Below are positions 44,637 through 53,523 of a DNA stretch of 64,000 bases, piece by piece; the stretch's first letter is position 1; each line of letters begins with the position of its first letter. The notes beneath the pieces are model-generated. The model ran no database searches. It had not been told where the DNA came from and worked only from the letters and a program-made list of their open reading frames with translations. The stretch comes from Acidobacteriaceae bacterium. Lineage in GTDB: Bacteria; Acidobacteriota; Terriglobia; Terriglobales; Acidobacteriaceae. Where the stretch lies: NCBI GenBank assembly GCA_025350325.1, contig JANXYB010000132.1:28525-92524 (forward strand), given 5' to 3'. The position numbers and the translations under genes were made by a program.

Positions 44637-45281
44637 ATGGCACGACAGCGCAGTCTTGAGGCTCACGACAAAGTGCTTCGCGCCGCGCTTGGCTTGTTTG
44701 GCGAGCGCGGCATCGATGCCACCAGCATGGACGCCATATCCCAAGCATCCGGCGTGAGTAAGGCGACCATCTACAACCACTGGGCGGACAAGGAAGCTCT
44801 TCTGCTTGAAGTCATGCTGCTTGTCAACGGCCTTGATCGCGAACCGGAAGACGTCGATTCAGGTGACGTTTGCCGCGACCTCACAACAATTCTGTCGCGC
44901 CGGCCTCCGGATGAATTCGACGCTGCGCGCAATCGCATGATGCCTTCGACAATTGCGTATTCCGCTGTTCATCCCGCGTTTGGCAAAGCATGGCGTCACC
45001 GCGTGATGGAGCCGCCGCGCCAGTGCCTCAAAAAAGTCTTGAGGCGTGGAATTGAACGCGGGCAGTTTCCTCCCGATCTTGATCTTGAGGCAGCGATGGC
45101 GTTGCTTTTGGGACCGATGCTTTATTCGCACATCTTTCAAAAGGAACGCCAGCCCGTTGGGCCGGACATTGGTCCGATGGTGGCGGAAGCATTCTGGCGC
45201 GCTTTCGCCATGCATACACCTAATTCGAATAAAGCGAAACTCGCGGTTAGAAACCTGGCGGCCTCTCCCCGGCGACGTTGA
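44637..45281 (+). CDS. TetR/AcrR family regulator
   Basis: 214 residues. The N-terminal HTH is clear: VLRAALGLFGERGIDATSMD and AISQASGVSKATIYNHWADK. The C-terminal ligand domain is variable, as usual. It starts 3 nt after the permease gene, so it is in the same operon as the exporter and probably represses it through the palindrome at 43056-43072. Its 3' end overlaps the 3' end of the opposite-strand amidase gene by 35 bp. Confidence 0.92.
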   Translation: MARQRSLEAHDKVLRAALGLFGERGIDATSMDAISQASGVSKATIYNHWADKEALLLEVMLLVNGLDREPEDVDSGDVCRDLTTILSRRPPDEFDAARNRMMPSTIAYSAVHPAFGKAWRHRVMEPPRQCLKKVLRRGIERGQFPPDLDLEAAMALLLGPMLYSHIFQKERQPVGPDIGPMVAEAFWRAFAMHTPNSNKAKLAVRNLAASPRRR

Positions 45282-47058
45282 ATGCACGCTCCAGTGCTAA
45301 TCCTGCTTCGACCAGCGTGCCCTCATCGAAAAGCCTACCGATGAGAGTCACTCCATGCGGCACGCGACGCGGCGGCGAAAACTTTGGCAGCGGATGCTTT
45401 GGGTCCGGCGCCCAATCACTGCGCGCCTCGCCGACTCGCACAAACCCCGCCCGCAGCGTCAGTGAAGGATGCCCCGTGTTGTTGGTAATCACCAGCATCT
45501 CATCGCGCAGAGAAGGAACCAGCAACAGGTCGACTTGAGAAAAGACGCGCGCCATCTCCAGCGCAACCTTGCGACGCATGCGGTCTGCCTGCACAAAATC
45601 AACCGCAGAGAGAAAACGCGCCTGCCTGAAGCAATTTGGCCACGCATCCGGCACTTGCGCCTTCAACTGATCGACTTTGTGGCTGAGCGTCAAGTCCTCA
45701 AATGCTGCCGCGCCCTCGGCAAATAAGATCACGTTGAGCGAGTCGTAGGGCCAGTCGGGAATGGAAACTTCGACCAGTTCCATGCCAACTTTCTTCACGA
45801 CTTCGAGTGCCGCGCGATCAACGTCCGTCGCCGGCGATTCTTTGATCCACTTTGGAAAATAGCCGACGCGCAGTCCAGCAACTTTAGCATTGGCATCGAA
45901 CGACAAAGTGCTCGGAACGCTGGCAACGTCTCCGGCATCTGGCCCTGAAATCGCGTTCAGCACGAGCATTGTGTCCTCGACGCTGCGAGCCATGGGGCCG
46001 AGTTTGTCGAGCGACCAGCACAGGGTCATGGCTCCGGTTCGCGCCACGCGGCCATACGTTGGGCGCAAGCCCGTAACGCCGCAGCGCATCGAAGGGCTAA
46101 CAATGCTGCCGCCGGTTTCGCTGCCGATAGCAAAGCCCACCAGACCCGCAGCAGTTGCGGCGCCCGGACCAGCGCTTGAGCCCGACGAGCCTTCTTCAGG
46201 CAGCCAGGGGTTCATTGTCTGCCCGCCGAACCAGATGTCGTTGAGCGCCAGTGCGCCGAGGCTCAGCTTCGCTACCAGCACCGCGCCCGCCGCATTGAGG
46301 CGCGCGACTACGGCGCTGTCGACGTTCGGCACGCGATCTTTGAAAGGCTCGGCGCCGTATGTCGTCAGGATATGCGCCGTATCGAGTAAATCCTTCGCTC
46401 CCCACGGAATGCCGTGCAATGGCCCGCGATAATGGCCGGCAGAGATTTCTGCGTCCGCTCTGCGCGCCTGTCCGAGCGCATGCTCGCGCGTCAGCGTAAT
46501 AACGCAGTGCAGCTTGGGGTCGAATAGCTGCAGACGGCGTAAATAAATCTCCGTGAGCCGCTCCGAAGTAATCTGGCGACTCTCGATCCAGCGCGAAAGC
46601 TGCGCAACAGAAGCAAAAGCGATGTCCGCGTCATTTGACGGAAGCTCAATTTTTGGGTTCTCGCTGCGAATGAAGCCTTTGACGTCTTTCGCTCTGCCGG
46701 TTGCGATGTTCGGTAATGCAGGATTCCATTGCGTTGCAGGCGGTAGCTCCGGTTCGAGAGCCAGCTTGCGCGGACCGGTCCGGCGTTCATACAGGGGGGC
46801 CATCTGCATCCGCCAATTTAAGGCAGCCTGGGCCAGATCGGCTTGCTTCATTTCTAGCTGGACCAGCTTTTCCGCCTCCACGAATGTCGCGGGCGTCACT
46901 TCTGGTCCCACTGGCGGAGAGGTTCCAAACGCGGTGGGAGATCCGGGCGTTTCCTGCTGATTTGGGGCAGTCGCCGCCTGTGCGGAAGCGAGCGGCAAGC
47001 TGGCACTCAAGAGACTGAGTGAGCTGTATGCGATGAATTCTCTACGCGTCTTAGACAT
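45247..47058 (-). CDS. Exported amidase-signature hydrolase
   Basis: 603 residues. The N-terminus MSKTRREFIAYSSLSLLSAS has a twin-arginine-like motif and a hydrophobic core ending at ASAQA, so it is probably exported by Tat. The amidase-signature catalytic triad is visible: Lys222 (HGIPWGAKDLLD), cis-Ser near 294 (GSSGSSAG) and Ser318 (SETGGSI). The family (GatA, fatty-acid and peptide amidases) hydrolyses amide bonds; with a Tat signal and no GatB/C neighbour this is not the tRNA amidotransferase. Residues 30-140 are an extra segment before the amidase core. Substrate unknown. Confidence 0.88.
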   Translation of the reverse strand: MSKTRREFIAYSSLSLLSASLPLASAQAATAPNQQETPGSPTAFGTSPPVGPEVTPATFVEAEKLVQLEMKQADLAQAALNWRMQMAPLYERRTGPRKLALEPELPPATQWNPALPNIATGRAKDVKGFIRSENPKIELPSNDADIAFASVAQLSRWIESRQITSERLTEIYLRRLQLFDPKLHCVITLTREHALGQARRADAEISAGHYRGPLHGIPWGAKDLLDTAHILTTYGAEPFKDRVPNVDSAVVARLNAAGAVLVAKLSLGALALNDIWFGGQTMNPWLPEEGSSGSSAGPGAATAAGLVGFAIGSETGGSIVSPSMRCGVTGLRPTYGRVARTGAMTLCWSLDKLGPMARSVEDTMLVLNAISGPDAGDVASVPSTLSFDANAKVAGLRVGYFPKWIKESPATDVDRAALEVVKKVGMELVEVSIPDWPYDSLNVILFAEGAAAFEDLTLSHKVDQLKAQVPDAWPNCFRQARFLSAVDFVQADRMRRKVALEMARVFSQVDLLLVPSLRDEMLVITNNTGHPSLTLRAGFVRVGEARSDWAPDPKHPLPKFSPPRRVPHGVTLIGRLFDEGTLVEAGLALERAFNVAGERPPGF

Positions 47059-47212
47059 TTTTTCCTTTGAATAGCGGGGAACTGCCCGGCCACAAGATCG
47101 TAAAGCAAAATATACTAGCCGCTATGTGCCCCTGAGATTTGTCCCTTGTGCCCTCGCCCCGTAGAATCACCTTTAGCGGTTGGCCGGCTGAGCCAGGCAC
47201 CGCCAGGTATTG

Positions 47213-48058
47213 ATGAGCGAACAGTCGACAGGCACACCTCAGGTTACGCAGGCTATGTCTCCTGCGTGGAAGAGAATAGAGACGGCCCGCCATCCCCAGC
47301 GGCCATTACCGATGGACTTTATCGAGCGGATCTTCACGGATTTTAGCGAGATTCACGGGGATCGCGCCTTTGGCGACGATGCAGCGGTGGCGTGCGGCAT
47401 GGCACGTCTCGCCGGTGAAGAGGTGATGGTCATCGGCAATCGCAAGGGCGGCACCACCAAAGAGCGCGTGCGCCGCAACTTTGGAATGCCGAATCCTGAG
47501 GGCTATCGCAAGGCGCTGCGCTGTATGCGCATCGCCGAAAAATTTTCACGCCCAGTCATCAGCTTTATTGATTTACCCGGCGCCTATCCCGGACTGGGAG
47601 CGGAAGAACGCGGCCAGGCTGAGGCCATTGCACGCAACATTCTCGAAATGTCACGCCTGCGCGTACCAACGATTTCAATCATTAGTGGTGAAGGCGGCTC
47701 GGGTGGCGCGTTGGCGCTGGCCGTCAGCGATCGCGTTCTCATTCTCGAAAACGCGCTGTATTTTGTCATCACGCCAGAGTCTTGTGCGGCCATCATGTGG
47801 CGCGACGTTGCACACAAACAGCAGGCCGCCGAGGCCATGCGAATTTCCGCCCCCGAGGTCGCTGCGCTTGGTTGTGTCGATGAAATCATCTGCGAGCCTC
47901 CGGGGGGCGCCCACGCAGATCAAGAGGCCGGTGCCGGCCTCGTCGGCACAGCATTGCAAAAGCATCTCGCCGCCCTCAGAATTATGCCCGTGGACGCTCT
48001 CATCGCCGCGCGGCAAAAAAAGTTTCGTAACATCGCGCAGTGTTACACCGAAGGCTGA
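47213..48058 (+). CDS. accA: Acetyl-CoA carboxylase carboxyltransferase subunit alpha
   Basis: 281 residues, slightly short for AccA because the N-terminal helical extension is reduced. It transfers CO2 from biotin to acetyl-CoA to make malonyl-CoA for fatty acid synthesis, with AccD. Motifs: FTDFSEIHGDRAFGDD, KGGTTKERVRRNFGMPNPEG, FIDLPGAYPGLGAEERGQ, GEGGSGGALAL and ITPESCAAIMWRD. The ATG at 47213 is preferred to the adjacent TTG at 47210. A TATACT (47111-47116) lies about 100 bp upstream as a possible -10. Confidence 0.95.
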   Translation: MSEQSTGTPQVTQAMSPAWKRIETARHPQRPLPMDFIERIFTDFSEIHGDRAFGDDAAVACGMARLAGEEVMVIGNRKGGTTKERVRRNFGMPNPEGYRKALRCMRIAEKFSRPVISFIDLPGAYPGLGAEERGQAEAIARNILEMSRLRVPTISIISGEGGSGGALALAVSDRVLILENALYFVITPESCAAIMWRDVAHKQQAAEAMRISAPEVAALGCVDEIICEPPGGAHADQEAGAGLVGTALQKHLAALRIMPVDALIAARQKKFRNIAQCYTEG

Positions 48059-48164
48059 CACAAGTGGGCACGCAAATTGTCGTTGAGACTGCTGGTGTCG
48101 ATACTGCGTTCATTCGCGCATGGTTGAGACCTGCACGGACACACGCAAAAGCCTGGAATTCGCG

Positions 48165-49193
48165 ATGAGTGCGCCGTCTCGCGGTGGCGGCCGCGTGCGA
48201 GCTTATCTCGAATTCGTGGTCGCAATCCTGTACTTTTTCGCAGCACGATCATTCGCATTCCGTGTTCCGCCGAGGGTGGTCCCGGACGAATGGTATCCCC
48301 TCGCAAGCCAGGCCGTGTTGGCGCTTTTGCTTGTCTTTGGCTTTGCCGCTTTCGGATTCTTGTTTGATCGCCAGAAGCATCCCATCAGCGCCCAAGGATG
48401 GCCCACACGCCCAGGTTGGCCGCGTGAGGCTGGTTTAGGTCTTGCTGTTGGTTGGGCCGCTGTGCTTATTTGCGTAGTGCCACTGGCGTTGCTGGGGGGC
48501 ATTGCGGTGGTGCTCTCAACCCATGCCGCAGCGTGGGGCGCGCTGGCTGCCGACGCCGTCTTTTTTGCGCTTGTTGCTTTGGTCGAAGAAGTGATGTTTC
48601 GCGGCTATGGATTTCAGCGTTTCGAGAGCGTCGTGGGCCCGTATGGAGCTGCATTGGGTTTCGCTTTGTTTTACGCACTAGTACAAGCTGTGCAGCCTGG
48701 ATCAAACCGAGCGAGCATCGCCGTTTCAATCATGGTGAGTCTGCTTCTCTCAACCGCTTACCTGCGTACACGCGCCCTGTGGCTGAGTTGGGGACTCAAC
48801 TTTGGTTGGAAGGCAAGCCGCGCCCTGATCTTTGGTCTAACCATAAGTGGAGTCGGCGGTCATTCATCTGTTGTTGTGGGCGACCCGATGGGTCCGCTCT
48901 GGCTTACCGGCGGCGGCTACGGGCTCGACGGAAGTTGGATGGCATTTGGGGTTCTTCTGTTCGCATTTCCCGTCATTTATCGGCTCACGCGGGATCTCAA
49001 CTTCCACTACAACGCCCCGGTCCTGATCCCACGAGGAGTGGCGGTGGATCTCGATGCGGCAGCGCGCCAGCAGCATGAGTCTGCGATGGGCTCCGCCGAA
49101 CCAGCGCAAACTTCTGCTGAAAAGACGCTGGTGCAAATTCTGCCCGCAACCAACCCCATGCCTCCTCAGTCGGCATCAGATAAAATTAGTTGA
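48165..49193 (+). CDS. CPBP-family membrane protein with incomplete active site
   Basis: 342 residues (an ATG at 48120 would add 15), with about seven hydrophobic segments. The family motif EEVMFRG (ALVEEVMFRGYGFQRF) identifies the CPBP/Abi group, some members of which are intramembrane prenyl-proteases and others bacteriocin self-immunity proteins. The second and third motifs, normally FxxxH and HxxxN, read FALFYALVQ and LWLSWGLNFGWK, so both expected histidines are absent. It may therefore be catalytically dead. The C-terminal 70 residues are cytoplasmic and polar. Ribosome site weak for both starts. Confidence 0.8.
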   Translation: MSAPSRGGGRVRAYLEFVVAILYFFAARSFAFRVPPRVVPDEWYPLASQAVLALLLVFGFAAFGFLFDRQKHPISAQGWPTRPGWPREAGLGLAVGWAAVLICVVPLALLGGIAVVLSTHAAAWGALAADAVFFALVALVEEVMFRGYGFQRFESVVGPYGAALGFALFYALVQAVQPGSNRASIAVSIMVSLLLSTAYLRTRALWLSWGLNFGWKASRALIFGLTISGVGGHSSVVVGDPMGPLWLTGGGYGLDGSWMAFGVLLFAFPVIYRLTRDLNFHYNAPVLIPRGVAVDLDAAARQQHESAMGSAEPAQTSAEKTLVQILPATNPMPPQSASDKIS

Positions 49194-49333
49194 TGCAACT
49201 GGTACGAGGCGGTGCACCGGTATGCCTACTAAAGCGTCAATCAACTGCAGGCCGGGTCTGCATCAAGTTTGACCTTGTCGCTTGATAGAACTACTGTTTG
49301 CTCAAGGCTAGATGCAGCCATGGGAGGTCACCC

Positions 49334-50602
49334 ATGAACGACTCGATGCTCATTTCAGGAATTCCAAATACGATGGGCTCAAAAGCGCCCACTGTACCGC
49401 TGCAGTTGGGGCGGTTTTCAGCGGTATGTGTAGTGATCGGTCTCGCGATTGCCTGCGCGGGTGCGCAAGTTGTCACTATCGACTCGCAGGGTCGTGTTGC
49501 CAACGGCAAAGGGGCTACGGTCGACCGTCGCTACGCACAGATTCAGCCGACCCATGTGCCCTTGACCCCATCGGAACTCGATGCAAAAACGCGCCAGGAA
49601 CTTATTCGCGTTCTCGGGTCGGAGCAGGGTTTCGCCATGCGCCCATTTCCGCGCGGACATAAAGGTTTGACCCTGGTGGCGAACGGCGACCTCAACCCGG
49701 CCGGAGAGCAGTACTTGAGCATGGTCACCCAACAAGGCCTTTGCGCCAAGCCCGGCGACCGCCTGGTGCTCACCGACATCAAAATCGAACACGCCAAGAT
49801 CATTTTCGATATAAACGGCGGCCCCGATGTGAAACATCGCTTCCTTCGCCACGTCCAGCTTGGCACCGGACCGTCAATGAGTCCTGTCGTACAGGGGAAC
49901 GAACAGGAGGCTACAGGTGCCCGCCTCACCCTGGCCTTCAAGAGCCATGTTCCCGAACTTACCGGCGCAGAGGTGAAGGCGCTCTTGGCTCCACTGATTT
50001 CCTTCGACGTGAAAACGCCGATCCAGGCATTTACCGACACGCTGCCGCCCAAACTTAAAGAGGCCATTCTGACGCACCATGTGATGGTTGGAATGAGCAC
50101 CGACATGGTGCTGTTTGCTAAAGGGCAGCCGCAAAAAAAGACACGCGAAGTCGAGGGGCAAATGCCCTTTGAAGAGTGGATTTACGGCACTCCACCCAAA
50201 GATGTGGAGTTCATTCGCATCAATGGCAATCGCGTGATCCGCGTCGAGGTGGCTAAGGTAGGGGAGACGCCCGTCATATTCACGCAAAACGAAGTTGAAG
50301 GCCTGATGCGTACGGATGGGACTCCGCTGGTCGCCGATGACAGTTCGGGCAGACACAAAGTTGAGATGGGCGACGTGCACAAAGATCCAGACAGACAGGC
50401 ACCGGATGCACCGCCAAGCCTCCGCGCGCCGGGGGAGGCGGCTCCTGCTGACTCCCAGGGTGATCGTGTGGGCATGAAGCCGGTGCAATTTCCCAAGTCA
50501 AAGCAGGACGATGAGCCCTCCGCCCCGCCAGCCAACCAGCCAGTTGCATCTCCGCCACCCGCGCAAGCGCCCAGTACGGCTGCGCCACCTGCGAATAACT
50601 AG
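49334..50602 (+). CDS. Membrane-anchored or exported hypothetical protein
   Basis: 422 residues; GGGAGG lies 6 nt before the ATG at 49334. A hydrophobic segment at about 28-46 (FSAVCVVIGLAIACAGA) serves as signal peptide or anchor. The body (about 50-360) has mixed strands and helices and no motif I know, including LVLTDIKIEHAKIIFDINGG and MPFEEWIYGTPPKDVEFIRI. The last 60 residues are Pro/Ala/Gln-rich. The EEWIYGTPP and VEFIRINGNRVIRVEV part resembles small beta-repeat lipoprotein modules (SmpA/OmlA-like) only loosely. Confidence 0.75.
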   Translation: MNDSMLISGIPNTMGSKAPTVPLQLGRFSAVCVVIGLAIACAGAQVVTIDSQGRVANGKGATVDRRYAQIQPTHVPLTPSELDAKTRQELIRVLGSEQGFAMRPFPRGHKGLTLVANGDLNPAGEQYLSMVTQQGLCAKPGDRLVLTDIKIEHAKIIFDINGGPDVKHRFLRHVQLGTGPSMSPVVQGNEQEATGARLTLAFKSHVPELTGAEVKALLAPLISFDVKTPIQAFTDTLPPKLKEAILTHHVMVGMSTDMVLFAKGQPQKKTREVEGQMPFEEWIYGTPPKDVEFIRINGNRVIRVEVAKVGETPVIFTQNEVEGLMRTDGTPLVADDSSGRHKVEMGDVHKDPDRQAPDAPPSLRAPGEAAPADSQGDRVGMKPVQFPKSKQDDEPSAPPANQPVASPPPAQAPSTAAPPANN

Positions 50603-50858
50603 GAGAGTGAACGCCGACTCCTGAAGGCTCAGTCCAGAGATGCCAAGATGCGGCCTCCCGGACAAAGCAGCGCTTGGGGTTTTGAAATGGACGTAACAAG
50701 CTGACGTAAGAATCGCTGATGTAAAATCACTCTAGCGAGTCCTGTTTGCCTCAAGCAAAACTGTGCTTGAAGACAACGACCGACCGCGCCGTTGAAGCCG
50801 CGAGCAAGTTGTTTGCGCGTGTGTGCAGAGACACCTCAAGAAGGAGAACCACCGACCA

Positions 50859-51038
50859 ATGGCCAAGATCGCCAAAACAGGTGACCGCAAGAAGGAAATG
50901 GACACGACGAAGTCGACTGACTGTCCCAAGTGCCACAAGCCAACGCGCATCGTCAAGCGCGTCAAAGATCGCGAACGCGGTGTGCCCGGCGGAGTCTATA
51001 TCTCCTGCTCGGCGTGCGAGTTCCACGAAAAACTTTAA
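50859..51038 (+). CDS. Small zinc-ribbon protein
   Basis: 59 residues with two CxxC pairs, CPKC and CSAC, 28 residues apart, separated by a basic stretch (RIVKRVKDRERGVPGG). That is a simple zinc ribbon, possibly nucleic-acid binding. AAGGAG lies 13 nt before the ATG at 50859, somewhat far. It is a separate unit: promoter-like TAAAAT at 50722 upstream and a strong terminator 22 nt after the stop codon. The gap 50603-50858 also contains a direct near-repeat GCTGACGTAAGAATC / GCTGATGTAAAATC at 50700-50728. Confidence 0.8.
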   Translation: MAKIAKTGDRKKEMDTTKSTDCPKCHKPTRIVKRVKDRERGVPGGVYISCSACEFHEKL

Positions 51039-51060
51039 GGGTTAGTTCGAGTTCCACAGG

Positions 51061-51092
51061 TCAAGCCCGGCTGAAGAGTCGGGCTTGATTTA
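51061..51092 (+). terminator. Rho-independent terminator after the zinc-ribbon gene
   Basis: Stem TCAAGCCCG (51061-51069) / CGGGCTTGA (51080-51088) with a 10-nt loop, followed by TTTA. Confidence 0.8.
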
Positions 51093-51162
51093 TGAGCAAA
51101 CCTTATTTTGAAAGGGAGCGATTTTAAAGCGCCCCCGTTTAAAGCGGTTGAGGCAGCCACGT

Positions 51163-52143
51163 TTAGAGCTCGAGGACGTTGTCTTCGATGGCGAGGCGCA
51201 CGTTGCCGTCGGATTTTGCGAGGCGGCGCACTGCTTCAGGCTTGTCGACTTTGGCCTTGAGCATCACGAGTGCGACGGGAACGCTGCGGCCCGCGCTCTT
51301 GATGGTCTGCACGGCGGTTTCGCGATCGATTTTGCAGGCGCCCATTAGAATGCGGATGCCGCGCTCGACCAGCTTCGAATTCTGCATGTGCACGTTGACC
51401 ATGAGGTTTTCGTAGACGTAGCCGAGTCGGGTCATGGCGCCGGTCGTGATCATGTTCAACACCATCTTTTGTGCGCTGCCAGCCTTCATACGCGTGGAAC
51501 CAGAAACGACCTCGGCGCCCACTTCTGCAACGATGCAGATGTCCGCCGCTTGGGCGAGGGGGCTGCCCTGATTACAAGTGACGGCTGCGGTATGTGCTCC
51601 GCGTGCCCGTGCATACGCCACGGCGGCGACCACGTACGGGGTGCGGCCCGAAGCTGAGAGTCCCACGACTACATCTTTGCGGGTAGGGCGGCGGCGAGCG
51701 ATGTCGCGTTGGCCCAGTTCTTCTGAGTCTTCGTTGACCTCAACTGCCGAGGCAAGCGCCTTGGGTCCGCCGGCCATAATGTACTGCACCTGGCCGGGAG
51801 CGGAGGAGTAGGTAGGTGGGCACTCAGAGGAATCGAGGGCGGCAATGCGACCGCTCGAACCGGCACCGATATAAATCAGACGGCCACCGTCTCTGAGGGC
51901 GCGGGCCACCTGATCTATAACCAGCGCGATCTCGGGAATGGCCTTTTTTACGGCCGCAGCGACTTTAGAGTCTTCGTGGTTGATGATGCGGGCAATCTCA
52001 AGGGCTGACTTGGTGTCAAAGCCTTGAGAGGCTTCGTTTTGGCTCTCGGTAGTGAGCTGCTGCAGCGAGGAAGATGGGTCTGTTTTGGCGTCCTCTTTAG
52101 AGTGCGCGCCGGCCCCTTCGTGCGTCGTCGTGCTGGTCAACAT
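51163..52143 (-). CDS. murQ: N-acetylmuramic acid 6-phosphate etherase
   Basis: Cleaves the lactyl ether of MurNAc-6-phosphate to GlcNAc-6-phosphate during recycling of the cell wall. 326 residues from the ATG at 52143; a further upstream in-frame start is not conserved. The SIS fold motif is YIGAGSSGRIAALD, and the catalytic motif SECPPT is at 106-111 with the second acidic region NEDSEELGQRD. The Gly-rich VVSGSTRMKAGSAQKMVLN block is typical. The tandem palindromes at 52219-52256 lie just upstream, so murQ may be regulated separately from the hydrolase gene before it. Confidence 0.95.
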   Translation of the reverse strand: MLTSTTTHEGAGAHSKEDAKTDPSSSLQQLTTESQNEASQGFDTKSALEIARIINHEDSKVAAAVKKAIPEIALVIDQVARALRDGGRLIYIGAGSSGRIAALDSSECPPTYSSAPGQVQYIMAGGPKALASAVEVNEDSEELGQRDIARRRPTRKDVVVGLSASGRTPYVVAAVAYARARGAHTAAVTCNQGSPLAQAADICIVAEVGAEVVSGSTRMKAGSAQKMVLNMITTGAMTRLGYVYENLMVNVHMQNSKLVERGIRILMGACKIDRETAVQTIKSAGRSVPVALVMLKAKVDKPEAVRRLAKSDGNVRLAIEDNVLEL

Positions 52144-52218
52144 CAGGACTGCCCCCAGACTGTATTGTATCTGGAAAAAGGGCAAGGTTGCTGAGAATTC
52201 TGCTCGAACGTACCATGA

Positions 52219-52256
52219 CTAAAACACGTGTTTAGAAGACTAAAACGCGTTTTTAG
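52219..52256. promoter_or_regulatory. Tandem palindromic operators upstream of murQ
   Basis: Two related 17-bp palindromes, CTAAAACACGTGTTTAG (52219-52235) and CTAAAACGCGTTTTTAG (52240-52256), start 21 bp apart, that is two helical turns on one face of the DNA. The second overlaps the stop codon of the serine hydrolase gene. The even symmetry with a central CG is typical of LacI/GalR-type operators. No such regulator gene is in this window. Confidence 0.65.
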
Positions 52257-53400
52257 AGGGCGATAATAATGCCGCTCTGACTGCGTTATGAAAGGCGGGC
52301 CGCACCGTCTTTATCAGCTGAGTCTGCCTTTCTGGCCAGGTGCGATTGGTGAGTAAAACTACCGCCATCCAAGCATCGAGATCGATCCAAAGCGAACAGC
52401 CGCTGAAGCCGAGATGGCCGACGGAGTGAGCAGAAAAACGGTTGCCTGAAGACGAATTTTCAGAGGGCGTATCCCAGCCCAGCGCCCGCGAACTGCCCAG
52501 CGGGCCTTGACGCTTTGCGAAGCATTCGATCGTTTCAGCATTGAACAAACGAGGCTTGGCCTGACCAGCATGGTTTGAGGCGGCGAGCACTTCAGCGGCA
52601 AAGCGCAGCAGGTCCGGCACATTTGAAAACAATCCAGCGTGCCCGGCCGCGCCCTTAAGTACCCAGGCGTTTTCGTCCTGGACTTCACCCTGGATGCGAC
52701 GGTGACGCAAGGTTCGGTCTTCCTCGGTTGGCGGAATCAGTGCCTGTGCGCTTGACGGCGGGTTAAAGCGTGTGTCGCTCATTCCGAGCGGTTCAAAAAT
52801 TTCTTTGTGAACCCAGGTCGGCAAGTATTCATGCGTCAAAACCTCGAGCGCCTTGCCAAGCAGAATAAAGCCGGGATCTGAATATTCGCTGCGCTCTCCC
52901 GGTGCAGCCTTGAGACGAAGTTCCAGGCATTCGCGGAGCATTTCCGCCGGCGTTGTTGCGGTGCGATAAAACTCGACGTATCCGGGCAGGCCGGAATTGT
53001 GCGCAAGCAGGTGGCGCAGTTTGACCTCATGAGCGCGCTCTCCGGGGCTGCGGCCAACCACAAACCCAGGCAGCAATTCACCGAGCGGCAGGTCGAGATC
53101 GAGTTGCCTGCGCTGATGCAGTATCATTGCCGCCGCCGTGGTCGCGACGACTTTGGTAATGCTGGCGACGTCGAAGACCGTAGCCGGCGATACGCAAGAT
53201 GCGCCCGATTCGTAAGTGAAGTGACCGAGCGCATCGAGAAGCACTACCTCGCCCTCGTCGAGCACACCGAACGCGCATCCGGGGAAGGCATGGGCAGTGA
53301 TCGCTTCGTTCAACACGCGGTACACAGAAGCAAATTTGCCGGTTTCATCAGCAGACGGGGGGGCGAGTGAACTGGTCTCTGACTTCATGATTAGTTGCAT
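52240..53400 (-). CDS. Serine hydrolase of the beta-lactamase/PBP family, near murQ
   Basis: 386 residues with the class C beta-lactamase-like active site: Ser80-x-x-Lys83 (ASITK), Tyr in RSEYSDPGF, and the third motif as HLGFSG instead of KTG. No signal peptide is evident. In Bacillus subtilis a protein of this fold (AmiE, formerly YbbE) is encoded with murQ and cuts the MurNAc-L-Ala bond in cell-wall recycling; here the murQ neighbour suggests a similar role, but this is inference. An alternative start is at 53388. Both genes lie on the minus strand, 96 bp apart. Confidence 0.85.
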   Translation of the reverse strand: MQLIMKSETSSLAPPSADETGKFASVYRVLNEAITAHAFPGCAFGVLDEGEVVLLDALGHFTYESGASCVSPATVFDVASITKVVATTAAAMILHQRRQLDLDLPLGELLPGFVVGRSPGERAHEVKLRHLLAHNSGLPGYVEFYRTATTPAEMLRECLELRLKAAPGERSEYSDPGFILLGKALEVLTHEYLPTWVHKEIFEPLGMSDTRFNPPSSAQALIPPTEEDRTLRHRRIQGEVQDENAWVLKGAAGHAGLFSNVPDLLRFAAEVLAASNHAGQAKPRLFNAETIECFAKRQGPLGSSRALGWDTPSENSSSGNRFSAHSVGHLGFSGCSLWIDLDAWMAVVLLTNRTWPERQTQLIKTVRPAFHNAVRAALLSPSKNAF

Positions 53401-53523
53401 CGTACCGCGAATCTACCTTTGCAGATGCTTGAATGTCGCGAAATCTGATGTCGGGACGGGAAGGGGGCTATCCTAAGGCTGACGGCGTGAGTCTATTCCT
53501 GTAATGCATTCTGCGGAGGAAAA

